DNA of 8,355 nucleotides from Gammaproteobacteria bacterium. GTDB lineage: Bacteria > Pseudomonadota > Gammaproteobacteria > Pseudomonadales > Pseudohongiellaceae. Positions 6,152 to 8,355 of this stretch are shown piece by piece. The translations under genes and the position numbers were made by a program. Position 1 is the first letter of the stretch. Every line of letters starts with the position of its first letter. The stretch lies in the NCBI GenBank assembly GCA_003556835.1, contig PWQG01000426.1, positions 1 through 8,355 of the forward strand, in the 5' to 3' direction. The notes under the pieces are model-generated. The model was not told the origin of the DNA and ran no database searches. It saw only the letters and a list, made by a program, of their open reading frames with translations.

Positions 6152-6208
6152 AATATCCATGCAGGGCGTCGGAACAGAATAGCAACGTCTTGTGCAACGG
6201 AAACCTGT

Positions 6209-6691
6209 ATGCAGTTCAGCCAGAATGACCTTGACCGCCTGCTGGCCTACGGCGTAGCTCTGACACACGATCGAGACACCGCGTTCGAGCTGCTGCAGTC
6301 GAGTCTGGAGCGGTTCCTGGGCAAGGCACCCGCCGATGTGCAGCATCCACTTGCCTACCTGAGGCGCATGATGCGCAATCGTTTCATTGACGAAACGCGT
6401 TGGCACCATCGCCGGGATCCGGTCCGTTTCGAAGAAGATCTGCATTCACCGACGACGGAAAAGGAACTCGATGAGCTGCTGGTGGATGAAATGTCGGTGG
6501 CCGCCGTGTGGCAGGAACTCTCCTCCAGTGAGCGCGAGATTGTCTATTTCTGGGCTCTGGAGGACATGACCGCCAGCGAAATCGCCCTGCATCTGGGGAT
6601 TCCCCGGGGTACCGTATTATCCCGGTTGCATCGCCTCCGCCACCGACTGGCTGACAAATATTCCAAAAGCGGCAATCAACACGGCTCCTGA
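6209..6691 (+). CDS. ECF-type RNA polymerase sigma factor (second, compact)
   Basis: A 160-residue minimal sigma-70-family factor made only of regions 2 and 4. Region 2 spans about 5-66 (DTAFELLQSSLERFL, then HPLAYLRRMMRNRFIDETRW, typical of ECF region 2.3-2.4). Region 4 spans about 98-148, with a clear helix-turn-helix, MTASEIALHLGIPRGTVLSR at 120-139. The start at 6209 places the protein at the usual ECF N-terminus; Shine-Dalgarno support is modest (CGGAA, about 8 bases upstream). The longer in-frame start at 6056 would add 51 residues unlike a sigma factor and would overlap the divergent gene's leader. It is followed by the thioredoxin, CcdA-like and possible anti-sigma genes on the same strand, which suggests it governs a thiol or envelope redox response. 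The family is confident, the regulon unknown. Confidence 0.9.
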   Translation: MQFSQNDLDRLLAYGVALTHDRDTAFELLQSSLERFLGKAPADVQHPLAYLRRMMRNRFIDETRWHHRRDPVRFEEDLHSPTTEKELDELLVDEMSVAAVWQELSSSEREIVYFWALEDMTASEIALHLGIPRGTVLSRLHRLRHRLADKYSKSGNQHGS

Positions 6692-6709
6692 AACGTCTTC
6701 TCCATGAAG

Positions 6710-6727
6710 GGGCAGAATCATCTGCCC
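6710..6727 (+). repeat. Short perfect hairpin before the thioredoxin gene
   Basis: GGGCAGA (6710-6716), loop ATCA, TCTGCCC (6721-6727) form a perfect 7-bp stem. The nearest T-run (TTTTT, 6741-6745) is 13 bases away, so this is not a standard intrinsic terminator. It may be an mRNA processing or attenuation element that sets thioredoxin/CcdA levels relative to the sigma factor, or it may be incidental. Confidence 0.35.
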
Positions 6728-6766
6728 TCTGGTCAATCCATTTTTCCAAAGCAAAGGTTACAGACC

Positions 6767-7171
6767 ATGCACAAACTCTCACTAAAACTGTTTTTCATTG
6801 CTGTCTTCATGTTCAGCGCCAATGCCTTCGCTCTCGAGAAAGAGAGCTTCAGTATGGAGCGCTTCGAGGAACTCCAGAATGAAGGTGCCGTGATTCTGGT
6901 GGATGTATTCGCGGACTGGTGTCCGACCTGCGCCCGGCAGCAGGAAGTGCTGGCCGAGTATCGTGCCAGTAATCCGGACAAGGAATTCCATATCCTGGAA
7001 GTGAACTGGGACGACGAGAAGGAGTGGGTACGCCACTTCCGAGCCCCGCGCCAATCCACCCTGCTGCTGTTTGTTGGCAGTGAGCAATACTGGTTCAGTG
7101 TCGCGGAAACCCGCTCTGAGCAGATTGCCGCCGAGCTCGAGCGAGCCTTTGACGCCCAGTCGTCCTCGTGA
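6767..7171 (+). CDS. Exported thioredoxin-fold protein
   Basis: Periplasmic thiol-disulfide protein of 134 residues as precursor. A signal peptide (MHKLSLKLFFIAVFMFSANA, 1-20, then FA, probable cleavage after Ala22) precedes a thioredoxin fold with the active site WCPTC (Cys52, Cys55). Oddly, the position before the conserved Thr-Leu of the cis-proline loop is Ser97 (PRQSTLLLF, 94-102), where classical thioredoxins have cis-Pro; I believe a subfamily of thioredoxin-like proteins shares this. The substrate is unknown. The start at 6767 gives a clean signal peptide and has AAAGG 9 bases upstream; the in-frame ATG at 6704 would add 21 residues with no signal character. The end overlaps or abuts the CcdA-like gene, whose product is the natural source of electrons for it. 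Confidence 0.9.
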   Translation: MHKLSLKLFFIAVFMFSANAFALEKESFSMERFEELQNEGAVILVDVFADWCPTCARQQEVLAEYRASNPDKEFHILEVNWDDEKEWVRHFRAPRQSTLLLFVGSEQYWFSVAETRSEQIAAELERAFDAQSSS

Positions 7172-7881
7172 CAATGGAGCTGATGTCTCTCCCGCTGGCG
7201 CTGCTGGCGGGCATGCTCAGCATATTGTCACCCTGTATCTGGCCCCTGGTGCCGGTGGTCATGTCCTCAGCCGCCACCAGTGGCCGGACTGGCCCCTGGT
7301 TCCTGGCCCTGGGTCTGAGCACCTCCTTTGCGGTGGCTGGCACGGGCCTGACCTTCCTGCTCATCAATGTGGGCCTGAATCCGGATGCGTTCCGCTATGT
7401 GGCTGCCATCCTGTTGGTGGCGCTGGGGCTCACCCTGGTGGTGAGAAAGCTTTCCGATGTGGTGACCTTCCAGTTGTCACGCCTGAGCGGTATGCTCAAC
7501 CTTTCCCCCGGGGGGCAAGGAGCCACCGCGAGCGGGCAGTTCGGGGTCGGCGCACTGCTGGGCCTGGTCTGGCTGCCCTGTGTAGGACCGACCCTGGGGG
7601 CGGCAATTGCCCTGGCCTCAATGGGCCAGGATATGGGCATGGCCTTTGCGGTGATGTTCGTCTTTGGTATCGGTACCACCTCGGTGATACTGGCGGCCGG
7701 ATTACTGTCCGGGCATCTGCTTTCACGCTGGCGTCCGGGTATCATGGAGAATGCCAGTCGCGCCAAAGTCGTGCTCGGCTGGCTATTGTTGTTGCTCGGA
7801 CTCATGGTATTGACCGGCGTCGACAAAATGTTGGAAGCCTGGGCGCTGCAAGTGCTCCCGGACTGGGCCACGTCGCTGTAA
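7168..7881 (+). CDS. CcdA/DsbD-type membrane thiol electron transporter
   Basis: Inner-membrane protein of 237 residues with about six helices, corresponding to the CcdA or DsbD transmembrane domain, which carries reducing equivalents from cytoplasmic thioredoxin to periplasmic thiol proteins. The two catalytic cysteines are in the expected places: Cys23 in LSPCIWPLVP (20-29) and Cys138 in WLPCVGPTLG (135-144). Both have the conserved proline beside them. The length fits a stand-alone CcdA. The GTG at 7168 makes a 4-base overlap (GTGA) with the thioredoxin stop; the ATG at 7174 is an equally good start and would shorten the protein by 2 residues. Coupling with the thioredoxin gene strongly suggests the two act as a donor/acceptor pair. 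Whether it serves cytochrome c maturation, a peroxidase or a signalling protein cannot be seen. Confidence 0.9.
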   Translation: MTMELMSLPLALLAGMLSILSPCIWPLVPVVMSSAATSGRTGPWFLALGLSTSFAVAGTGLTFLLINVGLNPDAFRYVAAILLVALGLTLVVRKLSDVVTFQLSRLSGMLNLSPGGQGATASGQFGVGALLGLVWLPCVGPTLGAAIALASMGQDMGMAFAVMFVFGIGTTSVILAAGLLSGHLLSRWRPGIMENASRAKVVLGWLLLLLGLMVLTGVDKMLEAWALQVLPDWATSL

Positions 7882-7923
7882 CCGGCCAACAGGCGGTATG
7901 CGCCGATACGGTAGCGGACTGAT

Positions 7924-8355
7924 ATGAAAAAGAGATCGCCCAAAACACAGTTCTCCCGCTTGCTCCGTCAAGAGGCGCTGAGTGATCAGGAGCACGCGCG
8001 ACTGCAATCCTTGATCCGTGATACCAGGCGCAAGCGCGCTATGCGGCACAGCAGCCTGCCGCTGGCGTTGGCTGCAACGCTCTTCCTGGCCATCGGTACC
8101 ACGGCGTATTTTTACGGCGCTGGTGGTCAGCCCTCGTCCGACGCCGGCTCTGAGCAGGCAACGGGCCCGTCAGGCGCCATGGAAGAAGTCGCGCGGCGGA
8201 TCAGTCATGAAGTGTTGACCAATCACATTCATATCAAACAACTGGACCGGGAAACCGGATCACTGGCGGAATTGGCTGATCACCTCGAGCAACTCGATTT
8301 CCGGATCCAGCCTTCCAGATTGCTGGACGGCGATGGACTCCGATTGACCGGCGGG
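7924..8355 (+). CDS. Single-pass membrane protein, candidate anti-sigma factor (cut by window edge)
   Basis: The frame is open to the last base, giving 144 residues with the C-terminus missing. A basic cytoplasmic N-terminus (1-43, KKRSPKT and RDTRRKRAMR) is followed by one membrane helix (about 45-65, SLPLALAATLFLAIGTTAYF) and a periplasmic part with a low-complexity Gly/Ser stretch (66-85), then a helical region (HIKQLDRETGSLAELADHL, 103-121). No cysteine, ZAS motif or ASD-like signature is seen. Topology, short cytoplasmic segment and position in the ECF sigma cluster fit a membrane anti-sigma factor, but this is inference from context; a periplasmic partner of the thioredoxin is another possibility. 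It starts 42 bases after the CcdA-like stop, with a weak GGA 5 bases upstream of the ATG. Confidence 0.6.
   Translation, partial: MKKRSPKTQFSRLLRQEALSDQEHARLQSLIRDTRRKRAMRHSSLPLALAATLFLAIGTTAYFYGAGGQPSSDAGSEQATGPSGAMEEVARRISHEVLTNHIHIKQLDRETGSLAELADHLEQLDFRIQPSRLLDGDGLRLTGG

Noticed and set aside
6171..6197. GGAAC at 6171-6175 as an ECF -35 element for the second sigma gene
   Set aside because: The nearest -10-like sequence (CGTCT, 6186-6190) is only 10 bases away instead of about 16, so an autoregulatory promoter is not supported.
6066..6208. GEMM-type c-di-GMP riboswitch upstream of the phosphodiesterase
   Set aside because: The conserved GEMM core and tetraloop-receptor elements are not visible; only hairpins without that signature are seen.
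7071..7922. 283-residue plus-strand frame overlapping thioredoxin and CcdA-like genes
   Set aside because: The translation is low-complexity and rich in Gly/Arg/Pro with no recognisable domain, while the alternative frame gives a textbook CcdA protein.
1..8355. tRNA, rRNA, CRISPR, insertion sequence, integrase or toxin-antitoxin signals
   Set aside because: Read on both strands, no spaced direct repeats, cloverleaf-like sequence, transposase motif or terminal repeats were found.

Overview
The window looks like a stretch of chromosome from a GC-rich Gram-negative bacterium, most likely a gammaproteobacterium, perhaps a marine or hydrocarbon-associated lineage. That is inferred from the TonB-dependent receptor, the periplasmic thioredoxin/CcdA pair, the strong AAGGAG-type ribosome binding sites and the general codon style. 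No tRNA, rRNA, CRISPR array, transposase or IS end is visible. It appears to be ordinary accessory chromosome, dense with regulators and redox genes.

Layout, left to right. Positions 1-1610 are on the minus strand: the first 207 residues of a TonB-dependent outer-membrane receptor, preceded by an AraC-family regulator. From 1731 to 4371 a plus-strand run, probably one operon, encodes an AhpD-like (CMD family) peroxidase, an ECF sigma factor, an overlapping small zinc-binding anti-sigma factor (ZAS type, H-x3-C-x2-C), a four-helix DoxX-like membrane protein, a pseudo-receiver-like protein and a small NrtS-like membrane protein. This run meets, stop codon on stop codon, a minus-strand gene (4368-6065) for a membrane GGDEF-EAL protein with a degenerate GGDEF and an apparently intact EAL phosphodiesterase domain. 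Divergent from that gene is a second cluster on the plus strand (6209 to the window end): a compact ECF sigma factor, an exported thioredoxin-fold protein, a CcdA/DsbD-type membrane electron carrier, and a single-pass membrane protein that may be the anti-sigma factor and is cut by the window edge.

The two clusters look like two separate sigma/anti-sigma modules, each carrying thiol-redox proteins. The first pairs a cytoplasmic zinc-thiol anti-sigma factor with a CxxC peroxidase. The second places a trans-membrane thiol relay (CcdA plus periplasmic thioredoxin) between the sigma factor and a membrane protein. The 143-base divergent region between the phosphodiesterase and the second sigma factor is rich in structure: a perfect 12-bp stem with a 3-base bulge hides the ribosome binding site of the phosphodiesterase mRNA, a spaced TGTTACAC/GTGTAACA inverted repeat sits in the middle, and a CGGAAACCT repeat near both starts would allow an alternative RNA pairing. 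This region is the most unusual feature seen here.
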